Shown one piece after another: positions 35,323 through 47,249 of a stretch of DNA of 64,000 nucleotides. The stretch is from Spodoptera frugiperda (taxonomy: Eukaryota; Arthropoda; Insecta; Lepidoptera; Noctuidae): contig NC_064217.1 in the NCBI RefSeq assembly GCF_023101765.2, forward strand, positions 2,728,001 to 2,792,000, read 5' to 3'. The first letter of the stretch is position 1; every line of letters begins with the position of its first letter. The position numbers and the translations under genes are program-made. The notes under the pieces were generated by a model. It searched no databases. It was not told the DNA's origin and worked only from the letters and a program-made list of their open reading frames with translations.

Positions 35323-35517
35323 TCCTACTATAATATTATATAAATAAGAGTGTTTGTGAGTTTGTGTATTTGTATACACAAATACATACATGTTTGTTAC
35401 TCAAACACATCAAAATGGCTGAAAGGATCGGTAAGAAATTTGGAACAGAAGTAGATTAAGTAGGTAGAACAGTTTTTATTCCACGAGACCGTGGGCGAAG
35501 CCGCTGGCAGAAGCTAG
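35323..35517 (+). mobile_element. Short Helitron, diverged 5' half
   Basis: The 3' end GTGGGCGAAGCCGCTGGCAG then CTAG|T (35514-35517) is well kept. The 5' side begins TCCTACTATAATATTAT after a T instead of an A, and the body is diverged. It also holds GTGTATTTGTATACACAAATAC, an overlapping palindrome at about 35366-35386. Confidence 0.6.
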
Positions 35518-35807
35518 TTAATTAATATGTTCTTACATTTGAATTTTGAATTTAAGTGGGCACCTATTTAAACGTTTTTGAAGTCAGACCAGTCACTTAA
35601 GATGTGTAATTTGTGTGATATTAAACAGAAATGAAGAGGGATTTGCGTTTACATTAAAATGTTTTAACGAACTAATTTCAGTCCATCAAAATGTTACTCT
35701 CTATAACATCCACGCTGCGAGAAAAGCCGCTTATTATTTTACACTAATTACTGAAACATTTTAGATGTGGAATATAAAGGAGCTGAAGGTGTGGAGGAGG
35801 AAGAAAA

Positions 35808-36010
35808 TCATCATCATCATCATCATATCAGCCATAAGACGTCCACTGCTGAACATGAACCCCCAATGACTTCCAGATAGGCTGACTGGAAAGGATCGGC
35901 ATCCAGCGGCACCCTGCAACCTAACTCGGGTGTGTCCCACCTTGTGTGTGGACTGCGCTGCGCTTGCCGATACGCGGTCTGCACTCGAAAATTTTTCTGT
36001 CCCAGCGGTA
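35808..36010. repeat. Family V, long copy with CAT run
   Basis: An ATC/CAT run leads into ATATCAGCCATAAGACGTCC, AATGACTTCCAGATAGGC, GTGTGTGGACTGCGCTGCG and TTTTTCTGTCCCAGCGG. Shorter copies are at 33066 and 49665. It probably represents the 3' end of a retroelement; the class is not determined. Confidence 0.65.
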
Positions 36011-37509
36011 GAAAAACATAAGCCGTAAAGAATTTAAATAAAATATAGAATATATGGTCTGGTCCTTAGAATATATAACTATTTGAATAAAGGTTCTTAC
36101 ACATGTTAAAAAACAACTCTTCAAGGATTTATAATATGAACCAACATACAAAGTCGACAGTCACAAATTCAAAGAACAAGTTACTAACACATAACGTATA
36201 ATATTCATAATTCCAGTACCGTCAAGATTAATAATACAGGAATCTTTAACACGCGACTCAGCTAAATTGCAAGCAAGGCGTACATATCAAATATTTTCAC
36301 TCATACCTCCCACAGCCTCCCCCTCCAAAAACAATAAGCTTGTTATAAAGACATCACGTTTCTACGACGTGTATCTTACAGCGTAATGCTTTCAACCCCG
36401 TTTTTCCGTGGCCACGATAAAATATTTGAAACACCCTCTAATATTTACAGGGTGTACAAAAAATGGTGAAGTGTGTGCAGATAGGTACGACATGTAAATC
36501 GTAGTATTTTTTTGAAGTTATTCCTGTTTTCGGTCTATTTTAGGCTGGATTTATAGTAATAGAGTCGCCCACTATTACTCATGTTATTGTAACTAGTAGC
36601 CTCGCTTTTGCCTACGTTTTCGAGGAAAATCAATGTTTTGCATTAACTGTTTTATTTCGCCTACAGACAGCTATTTATAGGATCCCTTTAATACTCATGT
36701 GATGTAATGTTTAGATTTTTTTTATTAACGTCTATTTATATAAAGCTGCTCACTAACTATTTTATACAGGGATATAAAGTTAATGTAGAAAAATAAAACA
36801 TAATACTGAATTAAAAAACAAAAGACCTTACTTTTAAAATGTCAGACTTACTACCGTATTTAATGGTTGTTTCAGTATTAATTTACTCTCAGTGCGGCGG
36901 TTAGCCTCTAGTTGCCACTAAAATAAATACGTATTTAAATACTTCAACAGCATACATTAATCAGTTACTATAAATTTATATAACTTCATTTGCTACTAAA
37001 GCTCTTCTGCCAGTGACACACAGATTGACTGACATACTCGATTAAATTATTTCACATAATTAAAGTACGGAATCTCAAACATTTCAGGAACCCCTACATT
37101 AAAGATTAAAATGCCCGAGATGGCGAAAAAAGAAAAAAATATATAAAAAAAAGATCTTCTTGCAATATGTCGGAAGAAAAATTTCTTGAGCATAATTTTC
37201 ACGGAAACAGAGAAGAGATTTTTTTGCAAAAGGTTCGTTGAATGTGTTGAGGAAACCTACTCAGAATTTTGGTGCTATTAAGGTACTTAGGCGGGTGGTA
37301 GTGTAATACAGTGTAAATAGAAGTGGTGTTTGCTGTCTATTTCATATTCCGGGTGTTCAGAGGAAAACCTTCTTCACCTTGACGAACTAATTAAGGTAGT
37401 ATGGTAAGCCCACGTTTTATGAAAATATACAAAATTAAAATTATAATTCACAACAACGTGATGGAGGTGGTATAAAGGAAAATTAGACTGGCATAACTTA
37501 CCTTGTATA
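36011..37509. other. AT-rich noncoding stretch
   Basis: No gene is recognised. A short Helitron 3'-end relic (ACTAGTAGCCTCGCTTTTGCC) is at about 36593 on the minus strand. Confidence 0.4.
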
Positions 37510-37645
37510 TTGTCTTCAAAAAATGAGGTTCCCAGTTTGACCTGTAGGTATGTATGTTCGTGATTATCTCGCGATCGGTTCCACCGATTTTGATGTGGTT
37601 TTCAGCTAAGTATTTTTCAGACTTAGGGGAAGGTTTTACTACCTG
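37510..37645 (+). repeat. Family W copy
   Basis: The segment contains AAAAAATGAGGTTCCCAG, GATTATCTCGCGATCGG and GATTTTGATGTGGTTTTCAG. The same series occurs at 50221-50412, and inverted at 46650-46765. Confidence 0.6.
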
Positions 37646-38124
37646 GCTTAAAAAAATGCTACAGCGAAGAAAACTAAAGGCGATAATTAATTAAATATAT
37701 TTTTATTAAAAAAATATATATTTAACTAATTATTGGTAAGGGTTTTAAACAAAACTCTCTCATCAATAAATTCTAATTATGTTTCTAAAAATGTGCTATT
37801 TTTACCAATAGCCGTGTTTATAGTTGCTACCTCGGTGAAGTGGTATTTGAGTACATTAGGTTTAGGTTTAAAACTACTACACTTTTTAATTAAATAACGT
37901 TCATTCGCCTTACTACGATTGGCTGACTAAACTCAATAAAACGTCAGGAATTGGAATTTCTATATAAAAACAGCATTGCATGAGTTTAGTAGTTAAATAA
38001 ATACGTTTGCTAATTACGTACTCAAGACCAACAAACGCATAACACATTCTCAGACAAAAAAAAGGAAATTAGCAACAAAAGCATTTACATAAACTATATT
38101 TAACTTCATTGAGTCTTATGTATC

Positions 38125-38345
38125 TCATTTGTGGGAGAGTTGTGTTTCGGCTCCGACGACTGGGCCGGTTTGACCGGAGTTATACCACGGCCTCACAGAT
38201 GACCGACGTAAAACAATGCATGCGTTGTGTTTGGTTGTATAAGTGTGTCTCAATTCCCAATTCCCCAACAACCCTTAAATTTCTAGACCCCAAAAGGCCG
38301 ACAATGCACCTAGTATTTTGCGTGAAGCAGCTGACGGCAGAAGTC
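38125..38345 (+). repeat. Dispersed family X copy
   Basis: The segment contains CATTTGTGGGAGAGTTGTG, ACCACGGCCTCACAGATGAC and AAAAGGCCGACAATGCACC, the complement of the 5033 copy in reverse order. It ends with a Helitron-like scrap (GTGAAGCAGCTGACGGCAG). Confidence 0.65.
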
Positions 38346-38568
38346 ATTTGATGATCTTCCCCCTCAAAAAGGTTAGTTCCATTTATCATTACTGAAACAA
38401 TCGAGAATGTTAAAGTCTTGAATTAGATTTCTCGTTAGGTATAATAATACATGTTGCTCTGACATCGAAGTGAATCGAGAGCTATTGATAACTACAATGA
38501 ATTTTTGATTTGTGGCCGGCCGCAACCTAGATTCGTGTCTAACTAAACAGTACATGGGTAAAATTCGT

Positions 38569-38605
38569 TTTTATTTAGACAATGGAGCCTATTGTCTAAA
38601 TAAAA
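38569..38605. repeat. Perfect 15-bp inverted repeat, 7-nt loop
   Basis: TTTTATTTAGACAAT at 38569-38583 pairs exactly with 38591-38605 around the loop GGAGCCT. It is AT-rich. It may be a foldback relic or a cruciform-prone site. Confidence 0.85.
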
Positions 38606-40044
38606 TCAAGCGTAAAAATTAGAAAACTCTTTTGTCGTGGCGTTTTCAAACACTGTTTTGGTTTTTTTGATGGGTCCTTATTTTACATAATTATAACTCT
38701 AGCAACTTCTATATTTCAAAATATCATGTTCGTTTCCCAGGTTAGATAAAAAAGTGCCTTGCTGATCAAATAATAAATACTGTTTTTACTATCATGTTAT
38801 TTTAGATAAATCTTGTCAATATTCCAGTCTCAATTAACATCAAAATAACTCAAATTAATACCTAAGTAAACAAAAAGAAAACCTAATAAATAAAAAATAA
38901 AATCCACTCTAAATTAATTTATACCAATCTGTATCCAAAAGGGCTTTCACCTTGCAAACTAAATTTTAACTGGAAAATAACGTTCCTACACGGTAACGGT
39001 TATGAAAACTGGCAGGAAATTGAAATGGGCGTACCAGTGAATATTGGCGGGCGGGTTTCACCGGCATCCAATAATTCACAGGATGTTGTCTGAAAGACGG
39101 CAGATGCGTTTTATAATACCTGGATCGGGATGAGCGTACATAAAAGCGAGAATGCAGTATTGTTGGCAATGAGGACGTGAGAATATGTGAGCGAAACCAA
39201 GCGAGAGATTCTGGTTTCGTAGTATTGTGACGTCATAATACATTCGGTCGGAGGTTTAGTTATTGTGCATCGGACAGGTTGATGAAGTAAAGCTTCACGG
39301 TCCAACGTCAGATTGGCATATTGCGGTCTCATAGCCTAGGGCACAATTCGGGATAAAGTTATGAGAATTATCGGTGATATGCCTTATGGTTAAGAGATTA
39401 TTTAGAGAGGTTACTGACCGTTCTAAATTTTGGTACGTGTATATCGAATTTAATCATTAAATTAGAAAGAAAAAATATTTTGTTTAACAAAATTATAGTG
39501 TATTCGTGAAAAGTAAATGATGTTTAGTATGAGGATCCTATCAAGTTTGAAACGGCAAAAAAAAAATAACAGCATAAGCATTATTCTCGCTCCTGTTACA
39601 ATGTGTAACCTATATAAAAAATTATTTTTAGTAAAAATAGTAAACAATTTGTATGATAAACAAACAAACAGATATACTTCATAATATTCTAATTCCATAA
39701 GCAACTGTATTCCTACAAATATATTCCATCACATCACTGCACCTACATCTAAGCTATTTCAATAATCTTAACCAAAAATCAATCGTATGTCTGCAGCCTA
39801 AAGCATCGTTTAGCTGCACAAAGTAATACAACATACTACAGTACAGTATACGTAACAATATTCTGGGATAAACCCTAAGAGGCTATCTGTCATAATAGAT
39901 TCTTTTGCGGAGAAAATGCATGCTCTAAAATTTAAGAGCTGAGGAGAACGAATTTCGTCCATCAAAATGGATTTTCTCCTTCATTTTTGTGGTAGTTTGA
40001 ACTTTGCTATTTATTTCGGTGAGTTAGAAAGGTGTATAAGATTA
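38606..40044. other. Noncoding stretch
   Basis: No gene is recognised. The GC-richer part at 38990-39330 has several open frames on the minus strand but no splice pair or motif that I can defend. Confidence 0.35.
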
Positions 40045-40162
40045 ATCTGGCTCAAGCAGGAGTAGGAACGGGGTGGTTTTAGTCAGTAAGAGTTTGACAC
40101 TCTCTCTCGCTTTGCACTGGCGTGAGAAGTTATTGAATGATTTTCTCCCCTGAAAAAAAAAA
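40045..40162 (+). mobile_element. R1-like LINE, 3' UTR fragment
   Basis: The segment reads AGCAGGAGTAGGAACGGGG, TTTTAGTCAGTAAGAG, CACTCTCTCTCGCTTTGC and TTTTCTCCCCTG, ending in an A tract at about 40152. This is the element strand of the same 3' UTR seen inverted at 29981. Confidence 0.72.
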
Positions 40163-40227
40163 GACCTAGATAAATAGTGATGGGTATCTACAAGTTGAGT
40201 AATCCTAGTGAACTTAAGTAACATTCA

Positions 40228-40420
40228 TAACCTCACGCCTGTCTCCCATGGGACAGAGACAATAGAACGCCAATTGCTACGAATCTTACATACCTCTTTC
40301 TTATCCTCTCTCTTTAAAATCGCCAACCCGCATTGAGTAAGCGTGGTGATTAATGCTAAAACTTTCTCCGTGTGAGAAGAGGTCTTTGGTCAGGCTGCTT
40401 ATGTGATGGTGAAAACAACA
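40228..40420. repeat. Family U fragment followed by family V fragment
   Basis: Family U (ACGCCTGTCTCCCATGGGAC, GCCAATTGCTACGAATCTTA) recurs at 20240, 58083 and 61700. From 40322 the words GCCAACCCGCATTGAG and CTCCGTGTGAGAAGAGGTC are family V read from the other strand. Confidence 0.6.
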
Positions 40421-40896
40421 ATCAATCTGCCAAAATGACGTGTTAATAAATAAACCTGGTCTCTACACTTCCTATTACTAGATCAATGAGAAGACTTTGC
40501 CGAATACAATTCAGTCAAAACAAAATTCTGTATCTCCAGTAGCTTTTGATTAAGAATAATAATAATAAATGATTGTACAATCTCCTATTGTTTTAATTTA
40601 TATTCTTTTCACGTTTGTTTTTGATTAGACAGTCACTAATTGACCCCGGAAAGGAATTCATTAATTATTGAAACGACCATTTTTGTGTGAAGACGCCTAA
40701 TTACGCCTTGACAGTTTAGGGGTACAATGGGAGTAAAAATGTTCCCTTAAGATATTAATGTCTTTTATCATTAAAAGACAAGCCAATGTTTCTTTATTTC
40801 GTGTTTTAGTAATTTCCTGATAGTAATTATTTCGTTTTGTTTTTGTTGTCGTTTAATGGAAAGAAAATAATTATAGAAAGGAGAAACTTTGTTTAC

Positions 40897-40975
40897 TGGC
40901 GTGGTGGTCAAGTGGTCTCAAGGACAACAAACGAGCAAGGGGTCTCAAGTTTCAAATCAAATCACTTTAATGCAT
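40897..40975 (+). repeat. Decayed SINE S2 head joined to a CAAAT tail
   Basis: TGGTGGTCAAGTGGTCTCAAG followed by GAGCAAGGGGTCTCAAGTTT is the S2 head, with the B box lost. CAAATCAAATC follows. It resembles the terminal short repeat of a CR1/L2-type LINE, as near 57616. Confidence 0.5.
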
Positions 40976-41574
40976 CCATAGTGTGCAGTGTCTAGTCTAC
41001 AATTTTATTGCAATAATAAGTCCCAATGTAGCTAAAGTATGTATAAGTGTTCCTGATGTAAACTTACATTTTACGATTTTACATACCGAAAGCAGAAATC
41101 TGTTTTTTTTTTCTTTCATAAGAATTAATTAGGCACAACTTTTATTTATTCGTAACAAAGATACACATAGAACAGTAAAATTTAAATATAATAATAGATA
41201 ATGATCAAATTTGACTCGATGAGTGATTTCAATATTAGTTCAAAACTTTAATATTTGATTTGCAAAGGATATTAATAGTTGGGATTAAATATCAATGATG
41301 AACATTTATGCGTAGGTGTTTAGTGTGAATCAATTCATATTAGCGTAATAGTTACATTTATTAATATAATAAAGCTAAAATATTTACATTTAGTTAATAC
41401 TAACATCATAATCCCACTTGCAAACGTAATGTACCTACATGTAAACCTATAATAGAGGGAGGTAAATAAAATTATTGTGTATTTTGTATAGTTGCATTCG
41501 TTAGTTGGAAAAAAATGAACCTATTGAACTGTAAAAAATCCCCTAACTTGACAAGCAGCTTACACATCGCAGTT

Positions 41575-41900
41575 AGAGTACTTTTCCACCAAAATGTGGT
41601 ATGTAGCTATGCTACGACTATGTAATAGCTAAGCTTTGAAACTATGTGACCGTTTCCACCGATACTAAGCTATTTAGCTGTAGAAAACCCTGAACTGCAC
41701 AAATCCATAACACGCTACTTTCCATAGTAAAAACATAGCTACGCTGAGTCCTTTTCCACCAGTGTTGAGCTATATGAACCAATGAATATGATTGATCGAA
41801 GCCAAACGCATCTACAGCAACGTAGCATTGCACATCTCTGTTGAAAAAGTAGGGTGTTTTAAGCTACCGTACTGCTACCGTTGCTATCTGTTCCTCGGCA
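41575..41900. mobile_element. Candidate nonautonomous element with repeated TTCCACC blocks
   Basis: TTCCACC occurs at 41584, 41654 and 41754. Each time it is followed 8-18 nt later by a GAGCTAT/GTAGCTAT-type word, and the region is dense in AGCTA and GCTACG words. The spacing suggests subterminal repeats of a DNA element. No clear terminal inverted repeat could be set, so the borders are approximate. Confidence 0.4.
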
Positions 41901-42597
41901 TTCACTGCAGTTTTTGAACTACATAATATGTCTAAATAATTAATATTATATTCATATAATTTCGTGCACCAAACACAGTTCCTGATTAGCAAATATAAAA
42001 CAAAAAAAAAGTAGAAGGAAATGAACGCAACACTCAAATATGAACATCAGACTGCGTTGCTTAATTTTTTGAATAAATAATATGTACACTTTGAGTGGGA
42101 AGTGTAATGCTTTGAAATATTCAAGAGTACTGTGAACAGAGAGTGCGGACTTGGCGACACAGTTGAAGTTGTAACGATACTTTGGAAATATTGCTGTGGT
42201 AAAACTTTGTTGAAGTCCATCCACTGTTTCTGCTTGTTCTACAATCTATAAGTCTGTCATAACATTTGTGTTTTGCATTTTAATTCTTATTACGTTATGT
42301 GTAAAGCATAGTTTTTTAAGCAAGATTATTGTTATAAGTACATTAAGTGCATTATTATCACTTGACAGAAATGACTTGTAATAAATCACTATAATTCAAC
42401 ACATTCAACTTAATGTTAAATGATACAATGACAAGTCATCTATCTTTGCAATAAGTGAACGAATAGTCTAGCCATTGACGTCATTGTCTAACACAATACA
42501 AGTTGCACATCATAAACTACGATATCTAAAACAAAAATAAAAACAACTCAATCGATCAAAAGTTAGAAAAGAAAGTAATAAAATATATTGTTGAGCA

Positions 42598-42725
42598 GTC
42601 TCCCAGTTGGAACGGGGCTCTGTCGCAATGCGTGTCCATGGTCCCACGGGACGGTTTTGCCGCGCCGGACCGTCCCGGGGTACACCCGCACTAGATCGTG
42701 TAGCGACCCCGGACTTTCATAAAGT
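42598..42725. other. GC-rich island with an 8-bp GC stem
   Basis: This stands out from AT-rich surroundings. GGGACGGT (42648-42655) and ACCGTCCC (42669-42676) form a perfect stem around a 13-nt loop. A TTGAGCAGTCTCC word upstream resembles an insect initiator, and an ATG frame of about 60 codons is open. It could be a 5' exon or a transposon end; neither is proven. Confidence 0.35.
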
Positions 42726-44119
42726 CAATCTAACGTGTTTTTGTTCAAGTTTTAAAAATACGCGTGTAAAGTTTCTAGTAGATAGATTGTAGAAGTCGAA
42801 AAACGAGACAAAGGATGTGTGTGTGGAATGTTTTTCTAGGAAATGTTATAAGGATTTTATTTTAGTAAAATTCGTGAATAGCGTACAAAATCCTTTGTGC
42901 ATTGTCCTTAATTCTTGTTAGAACGGGTACATCTAGTATCTAGTACATTTCATACCTAATTTATCCTAACTACTATGATAATTTTGATTATCAAATCTTT
43001 TTCTTACTTTTTTATTATTTACGCAAAAGAATAATACAGTAAATAACAATTAGCAACCAAAAAACCACAGGTTTAGAACCGTGCTATGGAATCTGCCTTA
43101 AATGTTGCAATATGGAGGTAGGTACAATAATTTTGCTTAAATAGTTAAATAGTACTTAGGTAATATTCCTTAAGTTTACATTTTATATTTTATTTATCTG
43201 AAAGTTTGTGATCAGCAGCAGGCAGTTGTAAGAATTACATCACACAAATAACGTGATTTTCAATATCCTGCGCAATAAAAATGGAAATTAATTTCGTTCC
43301 ACGACCCTTCGTCCATTAAATTATTAAAGTCTGTTCTTCCGATGCACCAGACTGTAACCTGTTATCTACCTTAGAAGATTTAAGAAGTAGTAAATAGATA
43401 GGTACCACTTTATTTACACTCGCGGTTTCGCTCGCCCACGTGCCGGTCAATAGAATATTTAACCTGCACCTATATTCAATCTGCATATTGTAAAACTAAT
43501 ATCGTTAGGTCGATGCATTAAAACGTTGCACGGCAGCCAGGTGCCCATCCACCGCGCCAACAGTGCAATCTGAATCACTTGAATTACAGTGGTACTGTAA
43601 GCAGTTTTTTTTTGTATTTAACTCAAAAACATTCAATTAGTAAAGATCAAATCAATGAAATGAGTTTATTATCAAATCAGGTACACAATGACAATTTATA
43701 CACCTATTTATGTCACAGTTAATTAAACACTCACAGAATAAAAAACTGCAAAATTACGTTTTAATAGACATTAAAGTCAAATTAATATTTCAATTTCAAT
43801 CGAGAATTTTTAATAATAAATTTGAATTCATTCGTCGTATGAATGCGTTTCAAGCTGGTAATTATTGGGGGAGTAACAGAGGGGATTATAACGATAATGT
43901 CTTTTCATACTTAAGCTTCGTTAACAGGCATAGCAGTGTCGTGATGGGAATGTTTAAATAATACTTAGTGTTAATAATTGATTCTTGGAAGTCAACTCAC
44001 AAATTTTATTGATTGCTTTAAAACAATGAATATTTTGTGAGTTACATATTTACAAAACGGTTTTTTGTCCTACAAATGTTTGCATGTCTCCGTGTGGTAC
44101 TAAATTAGTTTTAATAACC
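42726..44119. other. AT-rich noncoding stretch
   Basis: No gene is called. The open frame at 43710-43961 lacks supporting signals. Words like TCAAATCAATGAAATGAG near 43648 may be a LINE tail. Confidence 0.35.
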
Positions 44120-44225
44120 ATTTTCCCAATCCCCGATTTCCAACAATCCTTAAATTACTAATCCGCAAAAGGTCGGCAACGCACTTGTAACGTCTCTGGC
44201 GTTTCGAGTATCTATATAACGTATC
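44120..44225 (+). repeat. Dispersed family X fragment
   Basis: The segment contains TTCCCAATCCCCGATTTCC, AAAGGTCGGCAACGCACTTG and TAACGTCTCTGGCGTTTCG. Confidence 0.65.
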
Positions 44226-44589
44226 AGGCCTTTGAGATTCACAATTTGACTGACTGAGTACATTTATGAGATAACTACCTCATAGTGGACTAACATAGCA
44301 ACTACAACACCACAAAACCTACCTTTAATTTTTCAAACAAAGAAATAACCTCTTACCACAAGAACCCACAGCACAAAATAAAAACCTTAACGATTACGAC
44401 AAGACCTAAAAAAGAGTACTTCATCACACAATTTGCCTTGAAATAAACGTGTAACAGGCCCCTAAACTACATACTTCGCATTGATATTCATAAAAAACAC
44501 ATAATAGTACTGAGTGGTACATCAAACTGAGTCATTAACAATTTACTGCTGTCATTGCGAATACTATTTTCCATCTCTATTTAATGATT

Positions 44590-44640
44590 TCAATCTTTCA
44601 CGTCATCAACTGTCAATTTCGTTTGTCAGTTAGTTATGTG
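44590..44640 (+). promoter_or_regulatory. Candidate transcription start region of the plus-strand gene
   Basis: The segment contains CACGTCATCAACTGTCAATT and TCGTTTGTCAGTTAG. TCAGT words resemble insect initiators, and the region lies just upstream of a splice donor (ACG|GTAAGT at 44741). There is no TATA box at a convincing distance. This is inference only. Confidence 0.25.
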
Positions 44641-44707
44641 CCATGGTTTTGCTTGTGTGCAATTATTGTGTTAAAAGTTTTCATGATGTGTTTATGATTT
44701 TCTGTGT

Positions 44708-44740
44708 ATGAGAATACAAAGTGTAACAATTTTGGATACG
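44708..44740 (+). CDS. Candidate first coding exon of the plus-strand membrane protein gene
   Basis: ATG at 44708 reads MRIQSVTILDT and runs into a near-perfect donor, GATACG|GTAAGT, at 44741. An in-frame TGA at 44684-44686 means this is the first in-frame ATG. The exon ends in phase 0, matching the phase-0 start of the exon at 47080. Against it, an earlier ATG at about 44643 in a better context (GCCATGG) opens a short overlapping frame ending near this ATG. That frame could act as an upstream reading frame, or it could mean this exon is untranslated. The donor is convincing; the start codon choice is not. Confidence 0.35.
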
Positions 44741-45157
44741 GTAAGTTTGTAGTTAATTTTTTTGTAATATTTATTGTATCCAGTCCAACTATTTCGTACT
44801 TCTAAGATTGCCTCATTGATCAAGAATTTGTGACACCTATTAATGGTGATTAAAATGCGATCTTTGCATTACACTCTAGGAATAAAAATAACATATTACA
44901 TAACCTTCCATTCAACTTATTTTAAACAGCTGCAACAAAACAAACTTCACACAAAAATAGACAATCCACAATAAAGAACTACATTTCAATTCATTAATAA
45001 AAAAAAAGTTTTAAAAACAGCTCGAAACCACAAACCAACACTCGCTCTCACATTTATATCACTAAAAAGTTATCATCAAAACGAGTTACGAACGCGTTTT
45101 AATAAGTAATACCGGGCCCAAGTTTTTAGTATTGTGAGAATAAAATTTTGTTTAACG

Positions 45158-45233
45158 ATGTCGCTGGGGCCCGAGCAAAATGGGCCATTTGATCCGCGAA
45201 TAATGGGCCCACAGCAGACGTTACGTCAATGTG
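45158..45233 (+). CDS. Possible short start exon, not in phase with the next exon
   Basis: ATG at 45158 reads MSLGPEQNGPFDPRIMGPQQ and then TLRQC, up to a possible donor (CAATGTG|GTATAA). The island is rich in GGGCCC words (four within 120 bp) and stands out from its surroundings. It ends with one base left over. Joined to 47080 that would force a frame with a stop at the end of the next exon, so it does not fit the main gene model. It could be chance or part of another transcript. Confidence 0.22.
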
Positions 45234-46649
45234 GTATAAAGATGTTACTTGTGTTCAACTAGGAAACTTGGATGTGGTATCTAGAGTGCATGTTTCACTA
45301 TTGAAACAGACACTATACGTCCATTGGTGCATTTGTATTATTTTAAATAGATCCACCTATTTTTAGCCAAGTTATATACACGCTATTTTTGTTCTAAGAA
45401 TTTATTTCTGAAAATTTCTGGAAATCAATCCTAAAAATAAACCTGAACAGGACACCAGGTAAGATTCTAACCTCTTCACGTTATCATTGTAAAACCATAC
45501 ATACCACTTTTAACGAAACATATTAAACAGTATTTAACATCGAAAAAATTATTCATAATATTTTCCTAACATTTACAAAAACAGCGCTCCAGCAAGTCAA
45601 TTTGCAACATAAATTATACACATTTGCATCGCTTTGTCATATTGCGATATAATGAACGTAATGTGCGGTCCGGGTATTTTTTACCCACTTTTTTAGCTGT
45701 AAAATGGGTTAAAAAGCATTACAAAGGCCCTTTCGAGTTGGCTGCATTAAAAACATATTGTATGCAAGTTGTAATTAATAATTTACAAGTCGACTTTGTG
45801 CCTGCATTTAGGGCTGGTGCACGTTTTGAATAATGGATTCTTTAGAATGTATTTTTTGGTTGGTAATATAAGTTTTACTTCATGGATATAATGTAAGCAT
45901 TTAAGTGTGCAATGTATATAATAATTTGGATTAGAGTTTGTTTAGAAATTGAAGTTAAAAGTCGTATACTCTGTCCTAAGGTAACGTCAACAAAGAAAGA
46001 AATAAACAATAGAGTGTCAGTCTGTCCGTCAGTATGGTCAAAGCAAATAATTTATTTTAATTAAACCATAAATACTTAGGTAATTTTGAAAAGAAATAAA
46101 CAATAGTCTGTCAGTCTGTCCGTAGGCTAGGTGCTTGTTCTCAAGAGAAGAACGAGTAGAAAAGTCCGTGGGATCAAACATAAGAATTGGAACCAAAAAA
46201 AATAAATCGAAATACCATATCTCTCACAACGCAAATGAAGGCCAAACATCAAAGAAGCTACATTTCAAAGTTTACTGCACAAAATACGTATCTATAAGCA
46301 ACGAACAAATTTGAGAATGTCCTCTTCGCTCGCAATAAGACTGTTAATGCTTTAAACATAGTCTATAAAAACTGGGTACAAGATGTTAGTTTAATGTTTT
46401 GAGAACATTACAAGGTAAGTACAATAAGATTAGTTTTATGTTCAGTGTTTTGGAAGCAGTTTAAGATTTTGTTTCGTAACACCTGATGGTATGAAGGTAT
46501 TTATTTAATGAGCAGCTTTTGTCGTAGTCTCCTACATTTTAAAGTACCACGATTTTGAAAGTATTATGTGGTTTAACATGCCATTTCAAAGTAAAACATT
46601 TATACCTGTAATGAACTTCGCTTGTATTATATCAGTAAAAACTTATTAA

Positions 46650-46765
46650 AAAGGTAACCGCCTTCAAAAGTTAAAGTGCGCATACAATGTTCAAAACCGC
46701 GTCAACATACATACAGGTCACATTGAGAACCACCTTTTTTTGAAGTCAGTTACAGAATACATGAT
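46650..46765 (-). repeat. Family W, inverted copy
   Basis: GTAACCGCCTTCAAAAGTTA and GAGAACCACCTTTTTTTGAA are the complement of the words at 50221-50410. Confidence 0.6.
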
Positions 46766-47079
46766 CGACATTAGCAATTAATTAATTGAAAAAACGTTAA
46801 AATAATTGAAATTAAGCATTAATTAATCGGTCAACGACCTTTCCAACGTTTTATACGTTTGAAATTACTAACTAATTAATGAGTAAGGCATAACATTCAT
46901 TAACTTTACCAACCTATTTTGACGCTAAAGGACATAACACATATGTCAGGCATCGTTCCAACCCAGCAATTAACTTGTCATTTAAATTTGAACTTTAAAT
47001 CGTTTGTCGTATTTCATAACATCAATATAATAAAGCCGTAAGTGGCCGAAGCCGCTGGTCCTTTTGAGTTGTATTTCAG

Positions 47080-47249
47080 GCGCCCGTGGGTTTACAGCGC
47101 ACAGACCGCATGCTGAAGCGTGTGGGCTTAGTACCCGCCGACAGCGAGCTGGGCGGCGGCAACACGCCCGTAAGACGCAAGGGAAACAACGTCGCATCGC
47201 TCGCCATCGGCGCGCTGACTGCTAGCTTGCACCTCGCGGGCGACGCAAC
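47080..47249 (+). CDS. Coding exon 2 of the plus-strand gene, hydrophobic segment
   Basis: The exon is GC-rich inside AT-rich flanks, bounded by TTGTATTTCAG| and GCAAC|GTAAGT, and is 170 bp long. Only one frame is fully open. It starts in phase 0 with APVGLQRTDRMLKRVGL, then VPADSELGGGNTPVRRKGN, then a hydrophobic run (VASLAIGALTASLHLAG, exon residues 38-54), and ends GDA plus two bases (AC). Basic residues before the hydrophobic run suggest a membrane segment with a positively charged cytosolic side. The family is not recognised. The longer minus-strand frames over this region are shadows. The exon call is strong; membrane location is inferred from composition. Confidence 0.7.

Larger units (their letters stand above)
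44741..47079 (+). other. Proposed intron 1
   Basis: It runs from GTAAGT at 44741 to TTGTATTTCAG at 47079. It contains a possible alternative start exon (45158-45233), a family W copy (46650-46765) and AT-rich filler. It holds no other coding block that I can support. Confidence 0.4.
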
